A stretch of DNA of 64,000 nucleotides from Undaria pinnatifida. Taxonomy: Eukaryota; Sar; Phaeophyceae; Laminariales; Alariaceae. The translations under genes and the position numbers were made by a program. Where the stretch lies: positions 15,186,702 to 15,250,701 of the forward strand of contig JABAKD010000023.1 of the NCBI GenBank assembly GCA_012845835.1. The letters are read 5' to 3'. The notes beneath the pieces were generated by a model that saw only the letters and a list, made by a program, of their open reading frames with translations, did no database searches and was not told where the DNA came from. This document shows, in pieces, positions 34,120 through 46,181 of this stretch (the first letter of the stretch is position 1; every line of letters starts with the position of its first letter).

Positions 34120-35300
34120 TTAGGGGGAAAAGGCGGCTGCCAACCGGATAAAGCGGTTATTGCTTCTACCTATGGATGGGATTGCCAGTCTCGGGTGTAC
34201 CGTTGCCGAAGCTAGAGATACGAACTGGGACGGCGGTGGAAGATGTCGAGGGTCGTTGGGTGGTGGTAGGGGAATAGTTTCCGGCGTTTGTCGGCCTCGG
34301 AACCATTGTCCCAGATAGGTAATAAAGGAGCTCCGGCGTTTGTTGGCCTCGGAACCAATGTCCATGGCTGTCGTAGGAACGGTTCCGATACTTGGTCGAA
34401 GCCGGGAGAGCTGAGGGGTCGTGGTGTCGCTCAAAATGTCGGTATTGGGCGATGTCGGAAACTACTCCACACGGTGATAAGAAAAAACCGTAGAAGAAGA
34501 ATCTAAAAGGGTGGCACTGCTAAAGGTTGAACATCCCAGAAGGGGTAGTTCGGTGTAGGCTGACTGCGGTGAGCCGCCAAGCAGTGGTCAGTTGCGGCTG
34601 TCTGTAAAACTGTCGCGTGGCGATGTCGAGGGTGCAGCTGGCTGATCTAAAAAATTGAGCCGGCTAGGTCCACGTGATCGCAAAGGTAGTCTCGGTATTG
34701 TATCACCGAGGCTCTGGGAGGGTCTCCGTGGGTTGCGTTTAAAGGAGCGGGGCGAAGATACCCTGGGGGTCCTGTCTCCAAGCGGCGTTGGATGAGCAGG
34801 ATAGAACTCGCTAGGAAATGCCGCACCTGTGGTCCGTGTCCACGCAATCCACGAGGGTTGCGGGGAAGACGGGGCAGGGGGCTCAGGGCATGTCCTGGTC
34901 AACTATGATCGCGAGTCTTCCGTCGTCATGACGGGACTGTCCCTTGGGCCCAGGGGCAGTGGTGCTGTCAACACTGTGGCAGCGAGTGGGAACCCGTCGT
35001 TCGCGGGCCCACCGCTGGCGCTTGAAAAACTCGCACGTCCTAGGACGAGCGCGGGTGGAGCCGCCGATAAATAGGCGAGGCGGTCTCAGGATGCGATGGC
35101 CCAGAATTGGAAGCAGAAGTTTCGTGCTGTAGTCCGGAACCGCTGGTAGCCGTGGTCTTCGGCAAGTAGCGTTGCTCATCGGTGGAAGGCGTCGAGTGGA
35201 GCATCCCAGTAGGGCTCGACGTCTTGGCCTCCTCGCACCCACACCTCAAGACCATCGCTAGAACAAGGGGATCAGGCTTGGACAAGCGATATCGCATGTA
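34120..35300 (-). pseudogene. Remnant of the Gypsy segment before protease
   Basis: The minus-strand translations at 34588-34902 and 34883-35300 parallel those of the Gypsy element at 56880-57540 (shared SRIAWTR/SWIAWTR, SSPTGMLHSTP and REEAKTSSPTG-type strings). A short block near 34370-34415 (CCGGCTTCGACCA then CTACGACA) also resembles the NADAR coding sequence at about 56520-56570, but the rest of that domain is not recognisable. It is frame-broken. Confidence 0.4.
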
Positions 35301-36230
35301 TGGGGCTGGGCGGGGGAGGTAGATTGTTGGGGGGCGGGGGCGTCGGTGGGGCTCGTTCTTGTAAAGTTGAAGCTGGAACCTCGTCCCGCAATTAGATTGC
35401 CTGGCGCTGGTAGTGCTTTATCGGTTCATCAGCGTGTAGCGTCCAGGGATTTTTGCCGCGATGGGTATCGGCCGGCCACGCTGTTGCTGCCGATGTTGTC
35501 GTCGTTGTCGCAGTAGTTGCCCGCGGAAGAAAGGCGATCATGGCGCTTTCGACCCAAAAAATAGTTGCCGCGGCATTTACAACGAGCGGCACTGGTTGTC
35601 GTGGGTTGTTGCCGGGTGATGGCGCCGGGTGTATGGTCAGCACGTTTCCGTAAATACCTAAAGTAAAAACCGACATCCTGAAGTATGACCATACCTTGGT
35701 TGAGCGCACCAGAGGCGTAGCGGTGTTGCTACAGTGGGAGAGTGCCGCCGGCACGATGCAGACGTCAGGGAGAACGCCCGAAAGCCAGCGGAGTGGTACT
35801 CGATGGCCAGGTAGTTGACAATGATGCTCGTCGTAGGTTGTGTCCCGTATCGCAATATGTGGTGGTTGCGAGCCACCACTTTTTGCGGTTCTTGAGACAG
35901 ACGCAGGCGTCATGGGCGTCACAATTCGGGTGGTCGCGACCGCCGTCGCGGCCACTACGGATAGGATGGCGTCTGCGTCGTTGGGCGACCTTGCTGTCGC
36001 TGTTACAACGGTCAATATCGGTGATGTAGGTGGTAGGCGGAGAAGAATGGTGGCGTAGGTGGTAGTCGGAGAAGAACGGTGGTCTTGACCCGAGCGGAAG
36101 GTGATGCGGGGGGGTGCGCGCGGCGTTTTTGGGGGGTGGTTGCGGAGGGCGTGTGCGGCGTTTTCAAGCCGTGAGTTCACGGGAGGTGGGTGCTGGGGCT
36201 TGGAGCGCGTAGGACAATGCGGCAACAAAG

Positions 36231-38370
36231 TTGGTTTGGCGGCTCTGTGGCCGTCTTGACAACTTTAGTAGCGGCGGGAGGGGGGGCTGAATTTCAAGGA
36301 AATAGACCGAACCCGCAGATTACCGCAGACGGAGCGCCTAACGATGTCGACAGGAGTCGTAGTTGGGTAGGTACGACGTGGCCGATAACCGAAAAATATT
36401 TTACCGCAGACAAGGTTGCCTTTGGGTGCCGCCCGGTCGAGACCGTGGGCGCGCCGGATGCAGTTGTGAGCAAGTACCAGCAAACAAAAGCAGGGGCGAT
36501 TGGGCGCAGGGGGTTAAGCGCGATAGTGGGCGGGCGAACTTGAACCGTTGTGGTGATAGACGCGTCCGCGTGGGGTGGGCGGCTATGGGAGCCGGGGTTG
36601 GGATGTGAGCAGCAACGTGTCGGTTGGGACGTTAGTCGTGGCTCAGATTGGGGGGGTGGGGCACAAAGGGCTGTAGTCGCGGTGGCATGATATTCGGTAA
36701 CCACCGCGGCACTGGCCTGATGGGTGCCGCTTCGGCGATACACGCTGTGGTAGTCGTCGCTGTACTTGCGGCGTTGTTGCGCTCCCCGACGGGAAAAAAT
36801 ATAACCTCTTGCCCTCAGGCGCTAAACAAAAAATCGCAGTCGCACCAGGTGGTCGTCTCTCGTAGAGGGATCCGTCCTCCTAGTCTCGGCGTGTAAGGTG
36901 GCCGTACCAAACGTCGAGAGATCCGGTTTGACTGAAATGGGTCGGGGTCAGTGGCGGCGGTGGAAATGCCGTCAACGACCCTGGCCGCAAAAATGCGCTC
37001 CGGGCATTATTTCGATTTTATTGGAACATAATGACAAGGTCCTTCACCGTAACTGTACCACCCATGGCTACAGCAGGAGAAAGACGCGAAGCTCACTGTT
37101 CATTGTGAGGGTTTAGGGGTTGGGTCCTGGTTGGGGCGGGACTTACCGCAAAGGTTGGGGGGGGATCCATGTTGGTCCGGAATGGATAGGGAGGTATCGC
37201 ACGCACCGGAGTAGAGGGGTAGGATGCAGTACCAGTAGTTTTCGAACGTCACCAAGAAGACCGGAGGGTGATGGATGATTGTAGATATTCCCGGGGGAGG
37301 AGCGTGGTGCTCGGGAGATGGTTAGAACCACCGAGTTATCCAGTCGAAAACAAAACAAAATCAGACGTTACAACACGGAAAATATGTGTACCTCTTGTAC
37401 CCGTCGATAACCTAAGCTATGTTTCAGGTTTCCGAAGCAAAAATCCGGACCTAAAAATGACGGTATACTTCGGGGGTGCACTGTTTATAAAAATACCGGG
37501 GGGGGTTCCGTGTAACACAGGTAGGACACTCGTGAAAAAGGGAGAGAGATGGCATTCGGAGCGCGACGCACTCGGGGTGCGGTTTTACTCAACCGTATTT
37601 TTGCTCAGGCACGATCCTAATACAGTTCGGGTCACTCCAACGCTGCATCAGGTCGGGGGTGCGCAACAGCAAAAACGTAAAGCCTCATAAAAATAGCTCA
37701 AACACGCGTGGGGTATTGAGCGTATTGACGAGGCTCGTGGCACGTTGAGTCTCCACCCTCACAGATGTTTTCAAATAGTACACAGTGCACCGTGAGAGGA
37801 TTTTATAAAATAGTACCAATATGATATAATAGTGGGATGTTCGACATGTAATGCCGCCGTTCGCGCATTCTGGGGTTGAAACCCCTAGAAAAAAAATAAT
37901 GCACCGTGACAGAGCACAATCATTGTCAATTGTGTAAGTCAGCATTATGTGCAGCGCGTGTTGATGCTCGTGACAAGACGATCATGGTTGCACGACCATT
38001 TTTGCAAGACGAGATGTGCGCCAGCATGATGAAAGCAACACGCGCAGCATAGGAACGGAGGGGGAGCATTTCCCGTGGTTGCTCGCAAAATTATTGTCAA
38101 GTGTGAAATTAAAGGTGGGGGACACAGAGTGCCCCCTGCAGGTCTGCCAATTGAGCAGGTCTTCGGAGAGTACTCACTTTCGTTCCTTCGAAGAGATGTA
38201 GCTTTATTCGTTTCCACCAGAGCCCGGGGTAGCTTCCGAGATCGGAGGCGCGTGCCTCCGATCTAATTCCTAACTTCCCCGAATATAAACCGCCAGCCTT
38301 ATCATACGAAACCCATCCAAATGATCTCAAATTCGGATACCTACAGGCCTTTCGAGGCCGTATCTTAACA
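36231..38370. other. Unassigned sequence
   Basis: No gene is recognised. The left part (36231-37100) may be the decayed gag end or leader of copy B. The frame 37268-37690 (plus) is open for 140 codons but has no domain and no support. A GGAGGC/GCCTCC palindrome lies at about 38243-38260. Confidence 0.35.
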
Positions 38371-38470
38371 CTAGCCCACCCTGATGAGTCGCATATTCAG
38401 AAATATGGGAGATTCGGGGAAACTCCGGTTCTACGAACTAGACCATGAGTCGAAGATGCGGCTCCTCAAA
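38371..38470. repeat. Conserved terminal motif, copy 3 (diverged)
   Basis: It starts CTAGCCCACCCTGATGAG. The outer stem is GATGAGTCGCAT (38383-38394) against ATGCGGCTCCTC (38456-38467). Relative to the other copies one base pair has changed on both sides (T-A to G-C) and one has become a mismatch, and the stem is extended by three pairs. Confidence 0.5.
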
Positions 38471-38578
38471 CCCCACTCCCACACCTCTAACCGTCTGGCT
38501 ATGGAGCCAGGAACACGCGAAGAAAAGCAGTAGAAAGAAAAGCAGACCCTACAGCCAGGCAATAGTCACCCATCAAAA

Positions 38579-38678
38579 ACCTGCCGCATGCCGCCGGTGC
38601 GGCGGGGGGGGCAGAAAAGGCTCTAGAACCTGCCGCATGCCGCCGGTGTGGCGGGGGGGGCAGGAAAGGCTCTACGGT
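38579..38678 (+). repeat. 49-bp direct repeat with hairpin, two copies
   Basis: Two head-to-tail units start CTGCCGCATGCCGCCGG, 49 bp apart (38581 and 38630). Each has GCCGCCGGTGYGGC, which can fold back, followed by seven to eight G. Confidence 0.75.
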
Positions 38679-38711
38679 AAACCAATCACAGAAAAGGTGA
38701 TATGGCAGGGC

Positions 38712-40014
38712 GATATATTGACAGAGGTCCGCCGTATATCCGGCCGACCTGCTATCCCGCCGTTTCAGGGGGGGAGAGTGTTATAAGGCTTAGTTTGGGT
38801 AAGCTATTGGTTAACCTTTTGCGAGTGGTCAAACGGACTAATACCCCACTAGTTCCTTAACAAATGGCGTCGTCGACAGACCATGGGTTTTTGGGTCGTG
38901 GGTTCAAGCCCCACATCCACCGTAATAAACTTTTTCAGACTTTCCCCGTGTCGAACTTGAAAAATACTCTCCCCGGTATGCCCAGGAAATGAAACGGCTT
39001 GGATATTGACAGGTCCGCCGTATATCCGGCCGACCTGCTATCCTGCCGTTTCAGGGGGGGAGAGTGTTATAAGGCTTAGTTTGGGTAAGCTATTGGTTAA
39101 CCTTTTGCAAGTGGTCAAACGGACTAATACCCCACTAATTCCTTGACAAATGGCTTCGTCGACAGACCATGGGTTTTTGGGGTCGTGGGTTCGATCCCCA
39201 CCATCCACAATAATAAACTTTTCAGATTTTCCCATGGCGAACTTGAAAAATACTCTTCCTGGTATCCCCAGGGAATGAAACGGCTTGGATAATTGACAGG
39301 TCCGCCCGTATATCCGGCCGACCTGCTATCCCGCCGTTTCAGGGTGGGAGAGTGTTATAGAGCTTAGTTTGGGTAAGCTATCGGTTAACCAGTTGCAAGT
39401 GGTCAAACGGACTAATACCCCACTAATACCTAAACAAATGGCGTCGTCGACAGACCGTGGGTTTTTGGGTCGTGGGTTCAATCCCCACATCCACCATAAT
39501 TAACTTTTTCAGATTTTCCCATGGCGAACTTGAAAAATACTCTTCCTGGTATCCCCAGGAAATGAAACGGCTTGGATATTGACAGGTCCGCCCGTATATC
39601 CGGCCGACCTGCTATCCCGCCGTTTCAGGGGGGGAGAGTGTTGTAAGGCTTAGTTTGGGTAAGCTATTGGTTAACCTTTTGCAAGTGGTCAAACGGACTA
39701 ATACCCCACTAATAACCTTAACAAATGGCGTCGTCGACAGACCATGGGTTTTTGGGTCGTGGGTTCGATCCCCATCATCCACAAAAATAAACTTTTCAGA
39801 TTTTCCCATGTCGAACTTGAAAAATACTCTCCCTGGTACACCCAGGAAATGAAACGGCTTGGATATTGACAGGTCCGCCGTATATCCGGCCGACCTGCTA
39901 TCCCGCCGTTTCGGGGGGGGGAGAGTGTCATAAGGCTTAGTGTGGGTAAGCTATTGGTTAACCTTTTGCCAGTGGTCAAACGGACTAATACCCCACTAAA
40001 GCCCTTAACACAAG
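38712..40014 (+). repeat. 286-bp tandem array with tRNA-like T arm
   Basis: Units start with GGTCCGCC(C)GTATATCCGG at 38726, 39012, 39299, 39585 and 39872, so the period is 286-287 bp, with 4.5 units before the array breaks off at about 40014. Each full unit has a GTGGGTTCGATCCCCAC-type segment, a perfect T-arm stem and loop and a match to the RNA polymerase III B-box consensus, followed by a CATCCAC-like 3' acceptor. I cannot find a matching 5' acceptor half, so it is not a complete tRNA gene. It is best read as a tandem tRNA-derived (SINE-like) repeat. Confidence 0.7.
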
Positions 40015-40049
40015 CAACTACACTAACAGCAGAAAATAATGCCTTCAAA

Positions 40050-40870
40050 CCATAAAAAAAATAAAGAGAGTAAAAAAAAAGAAACAGTTATTGACTCTCA
40101 AGCTTGCGCAGCAACGTTACATTTTTGAGCAGCATAGACCCTGCTTTATTTTATCGTAAAATTGAAGCGGAAAATGCGTTGAAATTTTGGGCATCATCTA
40201 CCCTATATCACCAGAAATGGGGAAAAGTAAACTCGGTCCGGTGACAAAACTGGGCGAATCTCAGGAGGGTCTACTCCACTTCATCATACGAGATGGAGAT
40301 GGGGCAGATGCAAAGGACTTTGATGCTTTTTGTCGCGAAAAAAAAGAACACTGTTAGCGTAGAGCCTGCTTTTGTTATGGCGTAAAAAGCTGGTCGAACG
40401 CGCGGGGGGGGGAATAATCCAATATTAGACAGCGTAGAGCTCGGGCACGACAAATATACTGGCACAATGCTCTTACAGCAGAAGCATATGGGCATGATAG
40501 AGCCCATATATGGCTCAAAACTGGTAAGAGGCGCGGTTACTGCAGCATTTCGGATGATGTGAGGAGCATAGGGGGCCGTGCGTGAGACAAAACCGACGGA
40601 ATTCACATATATGGCACTAGTATCCTGACAAATTAGGGCAGCATAAAGCCCGTGTATGACAGAAGGCTGGCGAGATACACGTACTACAGCAGTATTTTGT
40701 CAGATTTAAACAGCGTAGATGCGATGCAATGGCCAAAATGTACGAAGTGTGCGCTAAACAGCGGCATGGTGGCAAATGGCAACATAGAGCCCTGTATGTC
40801 ATAAAGCTGGTAAGAATTGCACACAGATTCGAATACGCTATACCTGGTATTTTGTAACTAATTTTCAAGG
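40050..40870 (+). repeat. Degenerate satellite, copy left of Gypsy
   Basis: Positions 40050-40533 align with 61265-61790 on the other side of the Gypsy element (shared CAAGCTTGCGCAGCAACG, GGGCATCATCTACCCT and GCTCTTACAGCAGAA). Further right, units of roughly 100 bp recur with GCAGCATAGAGCCC-, GCTGGTAAGA- and ACAGCAGTATTTTG-like blocks. It carries no gene. Confidence 0.6.
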
Positions 40871-40939
40871 GCGTCAGCTGTGAGTTTGTTATTCCAACCG
40901 TAGCACGCTGTTTCCGCAGGGGGCTATTAATAGATGGTT

Positions 40940-42305
40940 GGGATCCATACGAACGTTCCGGAGATCGCAGAACGTTCTGATGGTATTGTCATCACGTACG
41001 TGTCATATCGATATGTACCATAGGACCAAAACCTGCCAACAAGAAAAAGGCACGAAGGACAAGTGTTTGCCGTATTCGATACCAGTGTATGATACGCAGC
41101 TACGATACATAAAGCAGAAGAGTGCATGAAGAAAAACAAAACTCAGACCAGGTAGTACTGGTATCTAGGAGAGCGCGTATGTTATAGCAATGTGAGACAA
41201 CAACAGCAGCGCACCACAAGGACGCTTGGTGCTTGGTGCTAGTTTCCATCTCACACTTACTAGTCTCCATCTCACGCACAAGATGTTTCAAAACTTCCGT
41301 TAAAAGGCAAAACGAAATGTTTCGAAGGTTTCATCAAAGCCAGATAGAAGATTACCAGAACGAACACTAGTGAAAGTAGTCGCGACGTGCACTACTGCTC
41401 GCTGAAAGAGCCAACACAGTAGTACAGCTATAGGCGTCGCGCACCGCTGGTGGTGGGCCTATACGAGTAGATGAGCCGTACTGTGAGCGAACCCACATAA
41501 AGGTGGAGTGTCTCATAGGTCAGAGATGCACTGCTCGAAAGGCTGCAGCACACAGCGTGCTGGTACCTGGTAAAAATATGCCAAGAAACCAAAACCCAAA
41601 CATGGTTCAGCTAAAACACGAAACCCAAAAAATAGTCACGCACTACTGCAGGCCTGCTGTGTCTATAATATAGATTATTAGCAGAAATGCGAGGGGATGA
41701 CCAAAAGTAGGAGAGAGAGGCGAGTTATTGCCTTCATCCGAAGCGCGCAACTCGTACTCGGGGGGGTGTGGTAGGGCAAGCTATTGCACATGTACCTCCC
41801 GTAACGTACGGTACAGTAGTAAGGTGTGGTGCAACTGTAAAGGAGTCGTGGTGCCGGATGTTGGGAGGGAAGGGACGCAGGGGTATCAGCTTCGCTTGGA
41901 GACAGCACCGGTTCTTCTTTGATGATTTCTTATTACTGGCGTTGAGCTATGAGAAGCTCGAAGGAGACAGGAAAGGTGAAGGAGTGAGAGCATGGGGGTG
42001 GGGTGAGGCTCACAGAGTTCGCTTCACCCTCCAGCATTGCTGCTGTACTCTCTTCTGCACCTTTACCTATGGAACGTACAAGGAACGTTCTCCTAGGTGT
42101 TCTATATTCCCATGAGCGCTTAACGCGCTTACTTCCACCTATCTTGTCCAGAGGAGGACCGAGAACGTTCTTGTGGTATAAGCTAGCTATTCTCTACGGG
42201 TTATCCGCTTCACTAAGAATATTCCGTTCTAAGAGTATCTTCTTGTGGCCAATAGACCGTAACTCTGCGGACTATCTTATCGAATCTATTGCCCGCTCTA
42301 CCGAC
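40940..42305 (+). promoter_or_regulatory. Heat-shock-element-like dyads before terminal motif 4
   Basis: Strong GAAnnTTC dyads occur at 40951-40959 (GAACGTTCC), 40969-40978 (AGAACGTTCT), 42082-42091 (GGAACGTTCT), 42162-42171 (AGAACGTTCT) and 42216-42225 (AGAATATTCC). The segment 42144-42305 repeats 1-176. No gene is seen between 41000 and 42050. A role in stress-induced transcription of the repeat family is inference from motif similarity. Confidence 0.4.
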
Positions 42306-42315
42306 ACTCTATTAC

Positions 42316-42480
42316 ATTAGCCCACCCTGAATAGTCGTATATGCAGACCTGAAGACGGTCGAAAGATAACGACAAAGTTCATCCTAAAAGACCGGGAAAG
42401 GAGGTCGAAGATGCGGCTATTCGAAACAAACACATGAGGCTATAGATTCCCCCACACCTCGTAATGAGGCCTAAACTCCA
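42316..42480. repeat. Conserved terminal motif, copy 4
   Basis: It carries GAATAGTCG at 42329-42337 against CGGCTATTC at 42414-42422, and GACC (42346-42349) against GGTC (42403-42406). The inner stem has changed on both sides relative to copy 1 (GATC/GATC), a compensatory change. It marks the outer end of the Gypsy 3' region. Confidence 0.6.
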
Positions 42481-44246
42481 AGGATAGAGCTATTCACTAA
42501 TAAAGCAAATCGCTAAAAGACAGGCCATAGGAAGAGAGAGGAAAACAGAAAACCCAGAATGGAGCAACCTATGTAGAGTATGGAAAACTTGAAAACAAAA
42601 AGGAAACCTTAAGACAAAGGGATGGCAGCTAAGAAAGGCAGATATCAAAGCGAAGGCAAAGAGGAAACAGAAACATATTTCCGGAGCGATCTATGTAGGA
42701 CCCAGGGGGGGAGCGAACGGAGAGTCGTTCGCCGTACAGGGTCGGCTACTCGAAAGCTCGCAAAGGGACATCACCCAAATTCGAAAGTATACATGGCCGG
42801 GAGGCATTACGCGTAGCCGCGTGGCCAAGGCCCGAAGAAAATGAAAAATAACACGTAAGACAAAACGAGCGCTGCTGGGTTGCCGTAAGGCTTGCTAAAA
42901 CTAAGGGGCTGCTAGGACCACTTGGTAGAGCGAACAACATGGCGACTTGGTAGGTCTGTTTGCGCTGGGAACAAAACCGGCAAACGTAGCAAGGTAACTC
43001 AACCAACAAGAACAGAAAGTCAGGGTAGCCAAAGAGGTACGCGAGTGGATCGACCTAATTCGTTCAACACAGAAAAAAATGGCAGCAGCGCTGAGCGACG
43101 GAGTTAGCATGCCAAAACAACGCCTACAGGGGGGGTCGACTGGCGCGTAATATAGCGTAGAATGGCAACGCAACGTGTACACCTAGAAGAAAAAAAACAG
43201 GAACCAAAAGACTCATAAGAAAGGGAGAGCATAATTACCGCCGTGATTGAGAAGTTCACGGGAACCTGAGCACAGTTCCAGGGGATCAACCGTGGCAGGA
43301 AAATGATTACTGAGAATTCGGCAGTCTTGTGGGGCGGTAAAAGCTACCGTGACCCAAACACGAAGAAAACACGAGAAGACAAAGAAAGAAAGCAAGGATG
43401 GCCGGCATTCCGGTGGTCTTGCAAGTCTGCAAGGCTGCCGGGGCCCTACTTGGCAAAGTGCGCAGAAAACCGATCAAACCTAGAGCTCGGCGATGCCGTC
43501 AGGGCAAAGCGGCACCGGCGGTGGTCAGGATACAACACAAGATCGAGCGCCTAGGGGCAAAATCACCGAGTATCGGCGGAGGAATGGTGAAGTACAAACA
43601 CAAAAAGAAAAAGAGACGACCCCGGTTCGGAAGCCTGGACGAAACGAGACTAGCGGAGACCGTAGTGGTAGAGAGAAAACCAAAAGAACATAAAAAAGAG
43701 AGGGGGAGGAACACCTTAACACACCCTAGGTACGAGGCGGTCCTGGTTCGATAGCCATCACAGAGTGGGGCAAAGAAAGACCGGGTCGTCAGACGGGCGT
43801 ACCTAAAACACTGCATACTGCAGAAAATTATGAATACCGCTCTACCACCACGAGTTGTCAGCCGTCACGGTGTGGGACAGACGGAATCGATGGTGGTGAG
43901 AAAAAGAGGCAAACGCTGGTATGAAGAACAAACCAAAAGCGGAGGTATTGCGAGGAACACCTCAATGTTGAAACCAAATTCAAAGCCTGATAACGGTTGT
44001 AGGCTAACCACGAGAAAACATGTCGAAAAAAAAAAAAAAACACTCTAGGTCGAAAGAATGACCACGACAACACCACTGAAGTTACTGCAAGTTGAAGGCT
44101 GACTATGAAGAATCATTCCCAATGCTACCGTAGGTGAAAGGCCTAACCATGAGGTAGTACTATCAAAGCTGTTGTAGAAGGCTGACCGTGAAGAACTAAT
44201 GCCAAAACTACTGTAGAATAACCAAAAACAGATAGAACACCCGAAA
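42481..44246 (-). other. Gypsy 3' non-coding region with decayed repeats
   Basis: This lies between the pol stop (44247) and terminal motif 4. It is A/G-rich on the plus strand, like 400-4400 in copy A, and shares GGCAAACGTAGCAAGG-like sequence with it (42970-42990). At 43990-44220 the units have GGCTGACYATGAAGAA/GGCCTAACCATGAGGTA words about 50-60 bp apart. Open frames on both strands are unremarkable. I could not identify an LTR. Confidence 0.45.
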
Positions 44247-45490
44247 CTAACCAATGGGGGGAGTTGGAACGGTAGGGGCACCGCGGGAAGCATTAGAATT
44301 CCGTAGCACCCCACGGGATAGGCTCCCATGCCCATGGCGTTGAAGGCACCACGATCCGGAGACGGCGTTCCGGGCTGTAGTGTAGCGAGCTGGCTGGAGG
44401 TCGATCTTGATCGGGCCGGGGTCGTCTAGGAACCTGATGATGTAGGACCTACCCGGGAAAGGGTCCGGGGGGGTTCGCGAAGAGACGTCCGGTAGTACGC
44501 GGTGAGCGATCTTGCCTAGCCACCAGAGGCCGTCACGTGCCTTGTACCAAACGTGTGCCCCGGAGGGGAGGGTGGAGTTTCTGAAATTGCGAAGCCAAAG
44601 GTCGCGGGGGACCAGGGTGTAGCCGGGGGCGAGGAAGAGTTGGCCTTGAGATCGGGAGAGCTCGCGGTGTGCGGCGCCGATGCGCATCTGGCGGTAGAGG
44701 CGGTTGGTCTGACGGTGTTGTGTCGGCTTCCCGGACCAGTAGAGTAAAATATGGCGCCTGAAGTGTTGGAGGTCGAGCTCGCGTTCCCACGAGGGGCTGA
44801 GGAGTCCGGTCCAGTGGGTCTCGTATAGGACGGCGATGACTCCGCCGCGGCCGCGTACGAGTTGGTGGCCGGTGATTTGCTCAACCTCAAGGCGCTCCGG
44901 TGGTGGTGTGACGTCGTCGAGGGTGACGTGGTAGGGGGGGGACTTGGCAGCGGAAGCTGTGAGGACGTATGTTGTGAGATCCGCTGGTAGGTGCTTGGGT
45001 ATGTCGCTGGTGCCGTCGGGGTTGTGGCAGGGCTTGCACCGTTTGACGGAGACGCGTGGTTTGGACTCCCGTCCCGGAAGGTCTGAAGGTAGATCGAGGA
45101 AAAGCAGCTTGTCTGGAAGCGGCCGGTTGTCGGGGGTGTCGGAGGCTGCAGTCGGGCCCACCGCGAGGATCTTGAAAGGCTCGTTCCAGTTCAACGAGAG
45201 TTTCGTCTTCAGAACGGTTGCGTCGGTGCCCTTCTTGGCACCCTGGCGGATAGTGGAGGCGGAGTTGTAGACCCAGGCCCAGCCGCCAACGGAGAAAGGG
45301 GGGGAGGCGAGGAGGGCGGCCATGATGGGCGCGTTGCGGCGTTGTAGAAGCGAGACGGTGAGTCGGTGGAGCTCTCGGACGAGGGAGTAGGCGCGTTGTT
45401 GCCGGTCGGTGGCAAGGTTGATGTAGACTAGGTGGTCGCGATCCGGGCTGTGGTGGCCGCCGATGTTTTCGGGTCGAAGACCGAGAGCGG
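44247..45490 (-). pseudogene. Gypsy pol C-terminus, downstream of Copia insertion
   Basis: This is the continuation of the integrase after the Copia target site. The reading frame used from 45488 runs to stop 44247 (about 413 codons). It contains the LVYINLATDRQQRAYSLVRE segment, a GAKKGTDATVLKTKLSLNWN segment matching the usual integrase C-terminal 'WNEPFKIL' box, and a late TLPSGAHVWYKARDGLWWLG module that may be a chromodomain-like or SH3-like reader. The first 15-20 codons fit a different frame better, so a one-base loss probably lies in the A run near 45468. Whether the C-terminal module binds chromatin is inference. Confidence 0.7.
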
Positions 45491-46022
45491 TGTTCGTGAT
45501 AGCGGCATGTATGTATCAACTGTACTGCGGTGAAACTCTGATTGGTTGGTTTGAATAGCAGAACTGTTGATTGTATGTTGTTGTACCAGAATACTCTTCT
45601 TGTGGTGCTACGGTACTTCGGTAGATTGTACATGTGCACGAGTTATACATCGGACCGTAGTGGTGTGTACGGTACGTTGGTATGTCGGTACGTTGGACAC
45701 ATTGACGAGTAGGAAATTTCCTGTAGTGTTGCTAACACGATATAGCTTGTCTCAACGAACAGCCTACCAATAAGTTACAGTTACATACGTTGTGTCACGG
45801 AGGTAAGTTACAGGGATCGTCTCGTGGTATCACCCACGAGCAGTCCCACGGGTATGTACGAGTAGGCACTATGCGAGGAGGTTTAGGTATTCGACTACGA
45901 GCGGTTGTTACTGGGCTGTGGAGAGTTGGCCCACATGACCCACTCCACTTTCTGACCTGTCTCTCCAGACATTGGCCTCTCTAGTATAATACCTTTCTCC
46001 AGAAGCCACTGATTTACCAACA
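45491..46022 (+). repeat. Copia 5' LTR
   Basis: 532 bp. A TATAAT-like box lies near its end (about 45983-45990) and could be the promoter. It differs from the 3' LTR at three sites (A/G near 45501, T/C near 45680, C/T near 45976). The sequence just inside (CGCTATAGCGCTATCGG) is not the common initiator-tRNA binding site TGGTATCAGAGC, so the primer is unknown. Confidence 0.95.
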
Positions 46023-46181
46023 CGCTATAGCGCTATCGGTCGACTGCTGTACGACCCCCTGGACTGTGTTCGACGAGACTGTGAGGGCGGCTTGATCAAC
46101 CGGCCTCGTCATGGCTGAACAGGAGGGAGGTGACCCTGCGGCAAACCAACAACGGGTGACCCGCAGGGCTTTGGTGAGAGA

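Larger units (their letters stand above)
26763..36230 (-). mobile_element. Degenerate Gypsy-family element, copy B
   Basis: Positions 26763-34062 repeat copy A and extend past the point where copy A meets the gap. Read on the minus strand, from high to low coordinates: 35390-36230 is a Thr/Pro/Asn-rich frame where gag/nucleocapsid would lie; 34800-35300 matches the Gypsy region 57000-57520 (shared blocks ending GGGCTCGACGTCTTGGCCTC); 33350-34110 is proline-rich; 32440-33340 matches the post-RNase-H linker; the rest is tandem repeat. Protease, RT and integrase are missing. It looks like a non-autonomous or internally deleted relative of the Gypsy element. The upper boundary is uncertain. Confidence 0.6.

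Noticed and set aside
35392-36228. 278-codon minus-strand frame as a host gene
   Set aside because: Low-complexity Thr/Pro/Ala composition and position next to Gypsy-derived remnants make a decayed gag/nucleocapsid more likely.
38371-38470. Hammerhead ribozyme in the terminal motif (CTGATGAG here, CGAAAC in the other copies)
   Set aside because: No single copy has both core parts. Copies 1, 2 and 4 read CTGAATA, copy 3 lacks GAAA after the stem, and the conserved pairing runs through the would-be core.
38870-39790. Functional tRNA genes in the 286-bp array
   Set aside because: The T arm and B box are good, but no acceptor 5' half, D arm or anticodon arm could be fitted.
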